Shown: piece after piece, positions 24,381-36,232 of the stretch
Position numbering within the stretch: position 1 is the first letter of the stretch
Layout of the letters: each line of letters opens with the position of its first letter
DNA from: Cololabis saira
Lineage: Eukaryota > Chordata > Actinopteri > Beloniformes > Belonidae
Assembly: GCF_033807715.1 (NCBI RefSeq)
Contig: NC_084587.1
Coordinates: forward strand, 13,621,017 to 13,685,016
Reading direction: 5' to 3'
Length of the DNA: 64,000 bases
The notes under the pieces: generated by a model
The model's input: the letters and a program-made list of their open reading frames with translations, nothing else
Databases searched by the model: none
What the model was told of the DNA's origin: nothing
Program-made: the position numbers and the translations under genes

Positions 24381-26330
24381 ATTATTATTATTATTTTCCT
24401 GACAAAGTGAAGGCCTTTTTGCCCCCCTTAACATGCCCAAAAAGTCACCAAATTTTGCACCCTAGTCAGGCCTGGCGAAAAATTTGATATTTAAAGGTTT
24501 GCATTAATGGGCGTGGCAAAATGGCTCAACAGCGCCCCCTTGAAAACTTTGTGCCTCAAGCCCCACGATACGGTTTGACGTACATGCACGAAAATCGGTA
24601 CACACCTGTATCATGGGACAACTTAAACAAAAGTCTCTTGGGGTCATGCCCGAAAGCGAACAGGATGTCGGCCATTTTGAATTAGTCGTGTCATTTTCGC
24701 GAAATTTATGCCATTCCTTCGAAAGTTAATTCAGCCCGAACCGTAACGTGCCCCCAAGTGTGTTATACATCAAAATGTGCGTCTCCATCCTGCGACAACA
24801 CGCATTACTTTTCTCTTTGAAAAGCGTTACCGTGGCGACGCTAGACGCCAAAAAGCGTGCCCACCCTTCATCTGATTGGTTCAGACAGAAAAAACTTTGC
24901 GCCTCAAGCCCCATAATACGCTTTGACGTACATGAACGAAAATCGGTACACACCTGTATCATGTCGCAACTAAAAGAAAAGTCTCTTGGCGCCATGGCCG
25001 AAACCGAACAGGAAGTCGGCCATTTTGAACATTCTGAATTAATTGCGTAATTTTGGAGCAATATATGCCATTCCTTCGAGAGTTAATTCAGCCCGAACCG
25101 TATCGTGAACCCAGATGTGTTATACATCAAAATGTGCGTCTCCATCCAGCGACTACACGCATTACTTTTCTCTTTCAAGAGTGTTACCGTGGCGACGCTA
25201 GACGCCAACAAGCGCACCCCCCCTTCATCTGATTGGTCCATATTTGATAGTTCCCCAAAAGGCACCAAATTTGGCATGCAAGCCAGGCCTGGCGATAAAT
25301 TTGATATTTCATGGTTTGCATTAATGGGCGTGGCAAAATGGCTCAACAGCGCCCCCCGGAAAACTTTGTGCCTCAAGCCCCACAATACGGTTTGACGTAC
25401 ATACACGAAAATCGCTACACACCTGTATCATGGCACAACTTAAAGAAAAGTCTCTTGGGGTCATGCCCGAAACCGAACAGGATGTCGGCCATTTTGAATT
25501 AATCGTGTCATTTTGGCGAAATTTATGCCATTCCTTCGGCAGTTAATTCAGCCCAAACCGTAACGTGTCCCCAAGTGTGTTATACATCAAAATGTGCATC
25601 TCCATCCTGCAACTATGCGCATTACTTTTCTCTTTCAAAAGTGTTACCGTGGCGACGCTAGACGCCAAAAGGTGCGCCCCCCCTTCATCTGATTGGTCCA
25701 TATTTGATAGTTCTCCAAAAGTCACCAAATTTTGCATGCAAGCCAGACTTGATATTTGATATTTCATGGTTTGCATTAATGGGCGTGGCCTAACGGCTCA
25801 ACAGCGCCCCCTAGAATACTTTTATCTGCCATAACTTTTGAATGCTTTGACATAGAGAGTCGTGGGTGGTGTCATGGGACTCTGTAATGAGTCCTCAAGC
25901 TTCGTTGGCCTTAATTAGCCCCGTCCCTTCTTCTGATTGGTTGTCCCTTTTTTCTGCTATAACTTTTGAATGGTTTGACATAGGAAGTCGTGGGTGGTGT
26001 CATGGGACTCTGTAATGAGTCCTTAAGCTTCGTTAGCCTTAATTAGCCCCGCCCCTTTTTCTGATTGGTTGTCCCGATTTTCTGCTAGAACTTTTGAATG
26101 GTTTGACATAGAGAGTCGTGGGTGGTGTCATCAGGTTCTGTATGGAGTCCTTGACCTTCATTGGCCTGAATTAGCCCCGCCCCTTCTTCTGATTGGTTGT
26201 CCCTTTTTTCTGCTATATCTTTTGAATGGTTTGATATAGGAAGTCATGGGTGGTGTCAATTCTGATATGTTTATGGGGGGCGGTGGCGGTGAGTGCGAGG
26301 GCCCGTTCATCGCTGCTTGCAGCTTTAATT
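24381..26330 (+). repeat. array element 2 (family 1)
   Basis: An ATT microsatellite, then three A subunits (landmark near 24726, 25082 and a variant with CAGCCCAAACCG near 25544) and four B subunits with GC-box/CTGATTGG pairs. The 3' hairpin GCTGCTTGCAGC is at 26312-26323. It lacks the GGGCCCGAGCAC start and is joined head-to-tail to its neighbours through ATT repeats. Confidence 0.88.
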
Positions 26331-27928
26331 ATTATTATTATTTTTCTTCTGACAAAGTGATGGCCTTTTTGCCCCCCTTAACATGCCCAAAAAGTCACCA
26401 AATTTTGCACCCAAGTCAGGCCTGGCGAAAAATTTTATATTTAATGGTTTGCATTAATGGGCGTGGCAAAATGGCTCAACAGCGCCCCCTTGAAAACTTT
26501 GTGCCTCAAGCCCCACGATACGGTTTGACGTACATGCACGAAAATCGGTACACACCTGTATCATGGGACAACTTAAAGAAAAGTCTCTTGGCGTCATGCC
26601 CGAAACCGAACAGGAAGGCGGCCATTTTGAATTAATCGTGTCACTTTGGCGCAATTTATGCCATTCCTTCGAGAGTTAATTCAGCCCGAACCGTATCGTG
26701 AACCCAGATGTGTTATACATCAAAATGTGCGTCTCCATCCTGCGACTACACGCATTACTTTTCTCTTTCAAAAGTGTTACCGTGGCGACGCTAGACGCCA
26801 ACAAGCGCACCCCCCCTTCATCTGATTGGTCCATATTTGATAGTTCCCCAAAAGGCACCAAACTTGGCATGCAAGCCAGGCCTGGCGATAAATTTGATAT
26901 TTCATGGTTTGCATTAATGGGCGTGGCAAAATGGCTCAACAGCGCCCCCCGGAAAACTTTGTGCCTCAAGCCCCACAATACGGTTTGACGTACATGCACG
27001 AAAATCGCTACACACCTGTATTATGGAAAAACTTAAAGAAAAGTCTCTTGGAGCCATGGCCGAAACCGAACAGGATGTCGGCCATTTTGAATAAATTGTG
27101 TCATTTTGGCGAAATGTATGCCATTCCTTCGGCAGTTAATTCAGCCCGAACCGTAACGTGCACCCAGGTGTGTTATACATCAAAATGTGCGTCTCCATCC
27201 TGCAACACCACGCATTACTTTTCTCTTTCAAAAGCGTTACCGTGGCGACGCTAGACGCCAACAAGTGCACCCCCCCTTCATCTGATTGGTCCATATTTGA
27301 TAGTTCTCCAAAAGTCACCAAATTTTGCATGCAAGCCAGACTTGGCGATAAATTTGATATTTCATGGTTTGCATTAATGGGCGTGGCCTAACGGCTCAAC
27401 AGCGCCCCCTAGAATACTTTTCTCTGCCATAACTTTTGAATGGTTTGACATAGGAAGTTGTGGGTGGTGTCATGGGACTCTGTAATGAGTCCTTAAGCTT
27501 CGTTGGCCTGAATTAGCCCCGCTCCTTCTTCTGATTGGTTGTCCCTTTTTTCTGCTATAACTTTTTAATTGTTTGACATAGGAAGTTGTGGGTGGTGTCA
27601 TGGGACTCTGTAATGAGTCCTTAAGCTTCGTTGGCCTTAATTAGCCCCGCCCCTTTTTCTGATTGGTTGTCCCGATTTTCTGCTATAACTTTGGAATGGT
27701 TTGACATAGAGAGTCGTGGGTGGTTTCATCAGATTCTGTATGGAGTCCTTGACCTTCATTGGCCAGAATTAGCCACGCCCCTCCTTCTGATTGGTTGTCC
27801 CTATTTTCTGCTATAACTTTTGAATGGTTTGACATAGAGAGTCGTGGGTGGTGTCATTTCTGATACGCTTATGGGGGGCGGTGGCCGTGAGTGCGAGGGC
27901 CCGTTCATCGCTGCTTGCAGCTTTAATT
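26331..27928 (+). repeat. array element 3 (family 1, short form)
   Basis: An ATT microsatellite, two A subunits (landmarks near 26674 and 27136) and four B subunits. The 3' hairpin is at 27910-27921 and runs directly through TTTAATT into the next start module. It is about 360 bp shorter than element 2 because one A subunit is missing. Confidence 0.88.
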
Positions 27929-30322
27929 AGGGCCCGAGCACCTTCAGTGCGAAGGCCCTATTGTATCTGTAGGAATTTTTATTATTATTATTATTATTTT
28001 CCTGACAAAAGGAAGGCCTTTTTGCCCCCCTAAACGTGCCCAAAAAGTCACCAAATTTTGCATGCAAGTCAGGCCTGGCGAAAAATTTGATATTTAATAG
28101 TTTGCATTAATGGGCGTGGCAAAATGGCTCAACAGCGCCCCCTTGAAAACTTTGTGCCTCAAGCCCCACGATACGGTTTGACGTACATGCACGAAAATCG
28201 GTACACACCTGTATCATGGCGCAACTTAAAGAAAAGTCTCTTGGCGTCATGTCGAGAAACCGAACAGGAAGTCGGCCATTTTGAATTAATCGTGTCATTT
28301 TGGCGAAATTTATGCCTTCCTTCGGCAGTTAATTCAGCCCGAACCGTAACGTTCCCCCAAGTGTGTTATTCATCAAAATGTGCGACTCCATCCTCCGACC
28401 CCACGCATTACTTTTCTCTTTCGAAAGCGTTACCGTGGCGACGCTAGACGCCAAAAAGCGTGCCCACCCTTCATCTATTTGGTTCAGACAGAAAAAACTT
28501 TGCGCCTCAAGCCCCATAATACGCTTTGACGTACATGAACGAAAATCGGTACACACCTGTATCATGTCGCAACTAAAAGAAAAGTCTCTTGGCGCCATGG
28601 CCGAAACCAAACAGGAAGTCGGCCATTTTGAACATTCTGCATTAATCGCGTAATTTTGGAGCAATATATGCCATTCCTTCGAGAATTAATTCAGCCCGAA
28701 CCGTATCGTGAACCCAGATGTGTTATACATCAAAATGTGCGTCTACATCCTGCGACTACACGCATTACTTTTCTCTTTCCAAAGTGTTACCGTGGCGACG
28801 CTAGACGCCAACAAGCGCACCCCCCCTTCATGTGATTGGTCCATATTTGATAGTTCCCCAAAAGGCACCAAATCTTGCACCCAAGCCAGGCCTGGCGAAA
28901 AATTTGGTATTTAATGGTTTGCATTAATGGGCGTGGCAAAATGGCTCAACAGCGCCCCCTTGAAAACTTTGTGCCTCAACCCCCACAATACTGTTAGACG
29001 TACATGCACGGAAATCGGTACACACCTGTATCATGGCGCAACTTAAACAAAAGTCTCTTGGGGTCATGCCCGAAACCGAACAGGATGTCGGCCATTTTGA
29101 ATTAATCGTGTCATTTTGGCGAAATTTATGCCATTCCTTCGGCAGTTAATTCAGCCCGAACCGTAACGTTTCCCCAAGTGTGTTATACATCAAAATGTGC
29201 GTCTCCATCCTGCGACTACGCGCATTACTTTTCTCTTTCAAAAGTGTTACCGTGGCGACGCTAGACGCCAAAAGGCGCGCCCCCCCTTCATCTGATTGGT
29301 CCATATTTGATAGTTCTCCAAAAGTCACCAAATTTTGCATGCAAGCCAGGCCTGGTGATAAATTTGATATTTCATGGCTTGCATTAATGGGCGTGGCCTA
29401 ACGGCTCAACAGCGCCCCCTAGAATACTTTTCTCTGCCATAACTTTTGAATGGTTTGACATAGAGAGTCGTGGGTGGTGTCATGGGACTCTGTAATGAGT
29501 CCTCAAGCTTCGTTGGCCTTAATTAGCCCCGCCCCTTCTTCTGATTGGTTGTCCCGATTTTCTGCTATAACTTTGGAATGGTTTGACATAGAGAGTCGTG
29601 GGTGGTGTCATCAGATTCTTTATGGAGCCCTTGACCTTCATTGGCCTGAATTAGCCCCGCCCCTTCTTCTGATTGGTTGTCCCTTTTTTCTGCTATAACT
29701 TTTGAATGGTTTGACATAGGAAGTCGTGGGTGGTGCCATGGGACTCTGTAATGAGTCCTTAAGCTTCGTTAGCCTTAATTAGCCCCGCCCCTTCTTCTGA
29801 TTGGTTGTCCCGATTTTCTGCTATAACTTTGGAATGGTTTGACATAGAGAGTCGTGGGTGGTGTCATCAGATTCTTTATGGAGCCCTTGACCTTCATTGG
29901 CCTGAATTAGCCCCGCCCCTTCTTCTGATTGGTTGTCCCTTTTTTCTGCTATAACTTTTCAATGGTTTGACATAGGAAGTCGTGGGTGGTGCCATGGGAC
30001 TCTGTAATGAGTCCTTAAGCTTCGTTAGCCTTAATTAGCCCCGCCCCTTCTTCTGATTGGTTGTCCCGATTTTCTGCTATAACTTTGGAATGGTTTGACA
30101 TAGAGAGTCGTGGGTGGTGTCATCAGATTCTTTATGGAGCCCTTGACCTTCATTGGCCTGAATTAGCCCCGCCCCTTATTCTGATTGGTTGTCCCTTTTT
30201 TCTGCTATAACTTTTCAATGGTTTGACATAGGATGTCGTGGGTGGTGTCATTTCTGATATGCCTATGGGGGGCGGTGGCCGTGAGTGCGAGGGCCCGTTC
30301 ATTGCTGCTTGCAGCTTTAATT
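27929..30322 (+). repeat. array element 4 (family 1, complete 5' hairpin)
   Basis: Starts AGGGCCCGAGCACCTTCAGT with the full hairpin, then three A subunits (landmarks near 28327, 28685 and 29147) and an expanded run of B subunits. 29551-30318 is a 256-bp dimer repeated three times. The 3' hairpin is at 30304-30315. Confidence 0.9.
29551..30318 (+). repeat. 256-bp higher-order dimer x3
   Basis: The string GTCCCGATTTTCTGCTATAA recurs at 29551, 29807 and 30063, exactly 256 bp apart. Each dimer has two diverged B subunits of about 128 bp: a GATTTTC type with TCATCAGATTC and a TTTTTTC type with CCATGGGACTC. Each subunit carries one CCCCGCCCC box and one CTGATTGG box. Copies are nearly identical, which points to recent expansion. 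Confidence 0.9.
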
Positions 30323-32454
30323 AGGGCCCGAGCACTTGCAGTGCGAAGGCCCTATTGTATTTGCAGGAATTTTTATTATTATTTTTCTTCTGACAAAGTG
30401 ATGGCCTTTTTGGCCCCCTTAACATGCCCAAAAAGTCACCAAATTTTGCACCCAAGTCAGGCCTGGCGAAAAATTTGATATTTCATGGTTTGCATTAATG
30501 GGCGTGGCAAAATGGCTCAACAGCGCCCCCTTGAAAACTTTGTGCCTCAAGCCCCACGATACGGTTTGACGTACATGCACGAAAATCGGTACACACCTGT
30601 ATCATGGGACAACTTAAAGAAAAGTCTCTTGCCGTCATGCCCGAAACCGAACAGGAAGTCGGCCATTTTGAATTAATCGTGTCATTTTGGCGAAATTTAT
30701 GCCATTCCTTCGGCAGTTAATTCAGCCCGAACCGTAACGTGCACCCAGGTGTATTATACATCAAAATGTGCGTCTCCCTCCTGCGACCGCACGCATTACT
30801 TTTCTCTTTCAAAAGCGTTACCGTGGCGACGCTAGACGCCAAAAAGCGCGCCCACCCTTCATCTGATTGGTTCAGACAGAAAAAACTTTGCGCCTCAAGC
30901 CCCATAATACGGTTTGATGTACATGAACGAAAATTGGTACACTCCTGTATCATGTTGCAACTAAAAGAAAAGTCTCTTGGCGCCATGGCCGAAACCGAAC
31001 AGGAAGTCGGCCATTTTGAACATTCTGAATTAATTGCGTAATTTTGGAGCAATATATGCCATTCCTTCGAGAGTTAATTCAGCCCGAACCGTATTGTGAA
31101 CCCAGATGTGTTATACATCAAAATGTGCGTCTCCATCCTGCGACTACACGCATTACTTTTCTCTTTCAAAAGTGTTACCGTGGCGACGCTAGAAGCCAAC
31201 AAGCGCACCCCCCCTTCATCTGATTGGTCCATATTTGATAGTTCCCCAAAAGGCACCAAATTTGGCATGCAAGCCAGGCCTGGCGATAAATTTGATATTT
31301 CATGGTTTGCATTAATGGGCGTGGCAAAATGGCTCAACAGCGCCCCCCGGAAAACTTTGTGCCTCAAGCCCCACAATACGGTTTGACGTACATGCACGAA
31401 AATCGCTACACACCTGTATCATGGCACAACTTAAAGAAAAGTCTCTTGGAGCCATGGCCGAAACCGAACAGGATGTCGGCTATTTTGAATAAATTGTGTC
31501 ATTTTGGCGAAATTTATGCCATTCCTTCGGCAGTTAATTCAGCCCGAACCATAACGTGCACCCAGGTGTGTTATACATCAAAATGTGCGTCTACATCCTG
31601 CGACTACACGCATTACTTTTCTCTTTCAAAAGTGTTACCGTGGCGACGCTAGACGCCAAAAGGCGCGCCCCCCCTTCATGTGATTGGTCCATATTTGATA
31701 GTTCTCCAAAAGTCACCAAATTTTGCATGCAAGCCAGACTTGGCAATAAATTTGATATTTCATGGTTTGCATTAATGGGCGTGGCCTAACGGCTCAACAG
31801 CGCCCCCTAGAATACTTTTATCTGCCATAACTTTTGAATGGTTTGACATAGGAAGTTGTGGGTGGTGTCATGGGACTCTGTAATGAGTCCTTAAGCTTCG
31901 TTGGCCTTAATTAGCCCCGCCCCTTCTTCTGATTGGTTGTCCCGATTTTCTGCTATAACATTGGAATGGTTTGACATAGAGAGTCCTGGGTGGTGTCATC
32001 AGATTCTTTATGGAGTCCTTGACCTTCATTGGCCAGAATTAGCCCCGCCCCTTCTTCTGATTGGTTGTCCCTTTTTTCTGCTATAACTTTTTAATGGTTT
32101 GACATAGGGAGTCGTGGGTGGTATCATGGGACTCTGTAAAGAGTTCTTAAGCTTCGTTGGCCTTAATTAGCCCCGCCCCTTCTTCTGATTGGTTGTCCCG
32201 ATTTTCTGCTATAACATTTTAATTGTTTGACATAGGAAGTCGTGGGTGGTGTCATCAGATTCTGTATGGAGTCCTTGACCTTCAGTGGCCTGAATTAGCC
32301 CCGCCCCTTCTTCTGATTGGTTGTCCCTTTTTTCTGCTATAACTTTTGAATGGTTTGACATAGGAAGTTGTGGGTGGTGTCATTTCTGATATGCTTAAGG
32401 GGGGCGGTGGCCGTGAGTGCGAGGGCCCGTTCATCGCTGCTTGCAGCTTTAATT
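30323..32454 (+). repeat. array element 5 (family 1, complete 5' hairpin)
   Basis: Starts AGGGCCCGAGCACTTGCAGT, then an ATT tract, three A subunits (landmarks near 30716, 31074 and 31537) and four B subunits. The 3' hairpin is at 32436-32447, followed by TTTAATT and an ATT tract. Arrangement matches elements 4 and 6. Confidence 0.9.
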
Positions 32455-34092
32455 ATTATTATTATTTTTCTTCTGACAAAGTGATGGCCTTTTTGCCCCC
32501 CTTAACATGCCCAAAAAGTCACCAAATTTTGCACCCAAGTCAGGCCTGGCGAGAAATTTGATATTTAATGGTTTGCATTAATGGGCGTGGCAAAATGGCT
32601 CAACAGCGCCCTCTTGAAAACGTTGTGCCTCAAGCCCCACGATACGGTTTGACGTACTTGCACGAAAATCGGTACACACCTGTATCATGGGACAGCTTAA
32701 AGAAAAGTCTCTTGGGGTCATGCCCGAAACCGAACAGGATGTCCGCCATTTTGAATTAGTCGTGTCATTTTGGCGAAATTTATGCCATTCCTTCGAAAGT
32801 TAATTCAGCCCGAACCGTAACGTGCCCCCAAGTGTGTTATACATCAAAATGTGCGTCTCCCTCCTGCGACCACACGCATTACTTTTCTCTTTCAAAAGCG
32901 TTACCGTGGCGACGCTAGACGCCAAAAAGCGCGCCCACCCTTCATCTCGTTGCTTCAGACAGAAAAAACTTTGCGCCTCAAGCCCCATAATACGGTTTGA
33001 CGTACATGAACGAAAATCGGTACACTCCTGTATCATGTCGCAACTAAAAGAAAAGTCTCTTGGCGCCATGGCCGAAACCGAACAGGAAGTCGGCCATTTT
33101 GAACATTCTGAATTAATCGCGTAATTTTGGAGCAATATATGCCATTCCTTCGAGAATTAATTCAGCCCGAACCGTATCGTGAACCCAGATGTGTTATACA
33201 TCAAAATGTGCGTCTCCATCCTGCGACTACACGCATTACTTTTCTCTTTGAAAAGTGTTACCGTGGCGACGCTAGACGCCAACAAGCGCACCCCCCCTTC
33301 ATCTGATTGGTCCATATTTGATAGTTCCCCAAAAGGCACCAAATTTGGCATGCAAGCCAGGCCTGGCGATAAATTTGATATTTCATGGTTTGCATTAATG
33401 GGCGTGGCAAAATGGCTCAACAGCGCCCCCCGGAAAACTTTGTGCCTCAAGCCCCACAATACGGTTTGACGTACATGCACGAAAATCGCTACACACCTGT
33501 ATCATGGCACAACTTAAAGAAAAGTCTCTTGGAGCCATGGCCGAAACCGAACAGGATGTCGGCCATTTTGAATAAATTGTGTCATTTTGGCGAAATTTAT
33601 GCCATTCCTTCGGCAGTTAATTCAGCCCGAACCGTAACGTGCACCCAGGTGTGTTATACATCAAAATGTGCGTCTACATCCTGCGACACCACTCATTACT
33701 TTTCTCTTTCAAAAGTGTTACCGTGGCGACGCTAGACGCCAAAAGGCGCGCGCCCCCTTCATGTGATTGGTCCATATTTGATAGTTCTCCAAAAGTCACC
33801 AAATTTTGCATGCAAGCCAGACTTGGTGATAAATTTGATATTTCATGGTTTGCATTAATGGGCGTGGCCTAACGGCTCAACAGCGCCCCCTAGAATACTT
33901 TTATCTGCCATAACCTTTGAATGGTTTGACATAGGAAGTCGTGGTTGGTGTCATGGGACTCTGTAATGAGTTCTTAAGCTTCGTTGGGCTCAATTAGCCC
34001 CGCCCCTTCTTCTGATTGGTTGTCCCGATTTTCTGCTATAACTTTGGAATGGTTTGACATAGAGAGTCCCGCTTCCTGATTCAAACGTCTGC

Positions 34093-34215
34093 CGGCCCCG
34101 CCCCCCGACCAATCAGTGGCGAGTAGGGTGATGACGGCCCCGCCCCCCGACCAATCAGTGGCGAGTAGGGTGATGACGGCCCCGCCCCCCGACCAATCAG
34201 CTCCCTGTAATGTGG
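34093..34215. repeat. 42-bp minisatellite, 3 copies
   Basis: Same unit as at 22516-22683 (CCCCGCCCC, spacer, CCAATCAG, then TGGCGAGTAGGGTGATG), with one copy fewer. Confidence 0.92.
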
Positions 34216-34410
34216 TGACTTCAGAAATATTCCCGGCTCAGCCCGGTTACAACCTTGGCAGAATGGTTACAGAAAAAGTAATAATTTAAATAGTAGGGTT
34301 TTACTAATATTTATAACTTACAAATATTTAAAAAATTAGGAAAAAAAAGTTCCAGACATTTTATCGCTATGTTGGTCTGTCCTAAGCCAGTAGGTCAAAT
34401 AAAAAGGAAT

Positions 34411-34495
34411 AGCTGAGACTTAGCTCAGCCAGATTATTGCGGTCTTTGCTGCAAGAGGTTGAGAGTTCAAGCCTGGCTTGATATGCCAAAATTTT
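34411..34495 (+). other. tRNA-like A-box/B-box module, copy 2
   Basis: Nearly identical to copy 1: TTAGCTCAGCCAGA, then GAGAGTTCAAGCC and a downstream T-run. Degenerate as a tRNA. Confidence 0.5.
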
Positions 34496-34618
34496 TGTCA
34501 GCAATTTTTGTGTTTTTTTTACATCAAAATGTTCGTCTCTGTCCTGTGACGACGCACATTACTTTTCTCTTTCCCCTTCTTCTGATTGGTTGTCCCGATT
34601 TTCTGCCATAACTTTTGA

Positions 34619-34752
34619 ATTTGAGTGGAGTTTGCGCGCGCAGCTCCCGCGGGGGGAGGGGCTGATGTTCAGCGCGGCCGCCATCTTGGTCGAGGCGCCG
34701 CATTGACTGCCTGAGAACGTCGGGCGTGGCCGCCATCTTGGATCGGTATCGC
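34619..34752. promoter_or_regulatory. GC-rich module with paired YY1-like sites, copy 2
   Basis: Two GCCGCCATCTTGG motifs at 34677-34689 and 34729-34741, again 52 bp apart, preceded by GCGCGCAGCTCCCGCGGGG. Confidence 0.6.
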
Positions 34753-34959
34753 TTTAACTCTAGAGCGTTCACTTCTATTGTGGAAGGAGGTGTCTGCATA
34801 AGTAAAATAACTATAACTCACTTGATTTTCAACCGATTTTCACGCGGTTTGCTTTGTTACAAACGGCAGACATGTAGCTATGAGACAGGATGCTTGATGT
34901 ATGTTAAATATGCAAGCTTTCATGCTAAAATACGTTCTGCAGGTAGTCACACTTCAGGT

Positions 34960-35112
<153 letters not shown>

Positions 35113-35973
35113 ATACACAATACAAAATACAGTATAGCATATTAATGAATGTATTAATATATTTGAATAACAGACATAACAAGCTTAAAAACAAAAAACA
35201 TAACGGATGACAGCATACAATTGTCATAATGGAGAAAAAAAAGAAACATTTGGAAGGAGTGTGTGTGTGAGGAATTGTATATTAGTGTTATAAATTGAAA
35301 TTATATAATAATGCAATCGCTATGATATATAATTTTACAATATAATACAGTCAAAAATATATGAAATGAAGCAACATACAATGCAATAATACAATATGCT
35401 ATATTACTGGGTACGCTAATATGAACATGTAATATAATATGGTATAATAGATTAATATAATATCATACATTCTGGACCATGAGATACAGCTGTACTGTAT
35501 GATCGTCGTTCATTTGAGTGATCTGATTTTTTTTTCATGGTTTGCATTAATGGGCGTGTCCTCACGGCTCAACAGCGCCCCCTAGAATACTTTTTTCTGC
35601 CATAACTTTTGAAAGGTTTGACATAGAGAGTCGTGGGTGGTGTCATGGGACTCGGCATTGAGTCCTTGACCATAATTGGTGACAATTAGCCCAGTCCCTT
35701 TTTCTGATTGGTTGTCCCTATTTTCTGCTATAACTTTTGAATGTTTTGACATAGAGAGTCGTGGGTGGTGTCATGGGACTCTGTAATGAGTCCTTGATCT
35801 TCTTTGCCCTGAATTAGCCCCGCCCCTTCTTCTGACAGGTCGTCCCTTTTTTCTGCTATAACTTTTGAAGGGTTTGACATAGGAAGTCGTGGGTGGTGTC
35901 ATTTCTGATATGCTTATGGGGGGCGGTTGACGTGAGTGCGAGGGCCCGTTCATTGCTGCTTGCAGCTTTAATT

Positions 35974-36232
35974 ATTATTAATTATGGGCATGCCAAGTAG
36001 TGGCATGACCATATTGCAATCGTCCAGAATGGCCCAAAGGGCAATGCTGCTAGCATGCTAAAGTCGCAAAAGTCCCACTGCGCACCAGCGGGTGTACAGC
36101 ATGACCCCGCACTGATGTGGAAAAAAAAAATCCCCAAAAAGTAAAACACGGCCGAAAAAATGAGGAAAAACATGAAAATGAAGGCGTAAATTAGTACCCA
36201 GAAAAGGTTTCCCTTTTCTTATTATTATTATT
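35974..36232 (+). repeat. array spacer with ATGCCA/TGGCAT hairpin (family 4)
   Basis: Starts after an ATT tract with TATGGGCATGCCAAGTAGTG. ATGCCA-AGTAG-TGGCAT can form a hairpin, a layout like the start of family 1. The interior is not related by eye to families 1-3. It ends in an ATT tract leading to the family 2 start module. Possibly a truncated member of another family with the same architecture. Confidence 0.55.
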
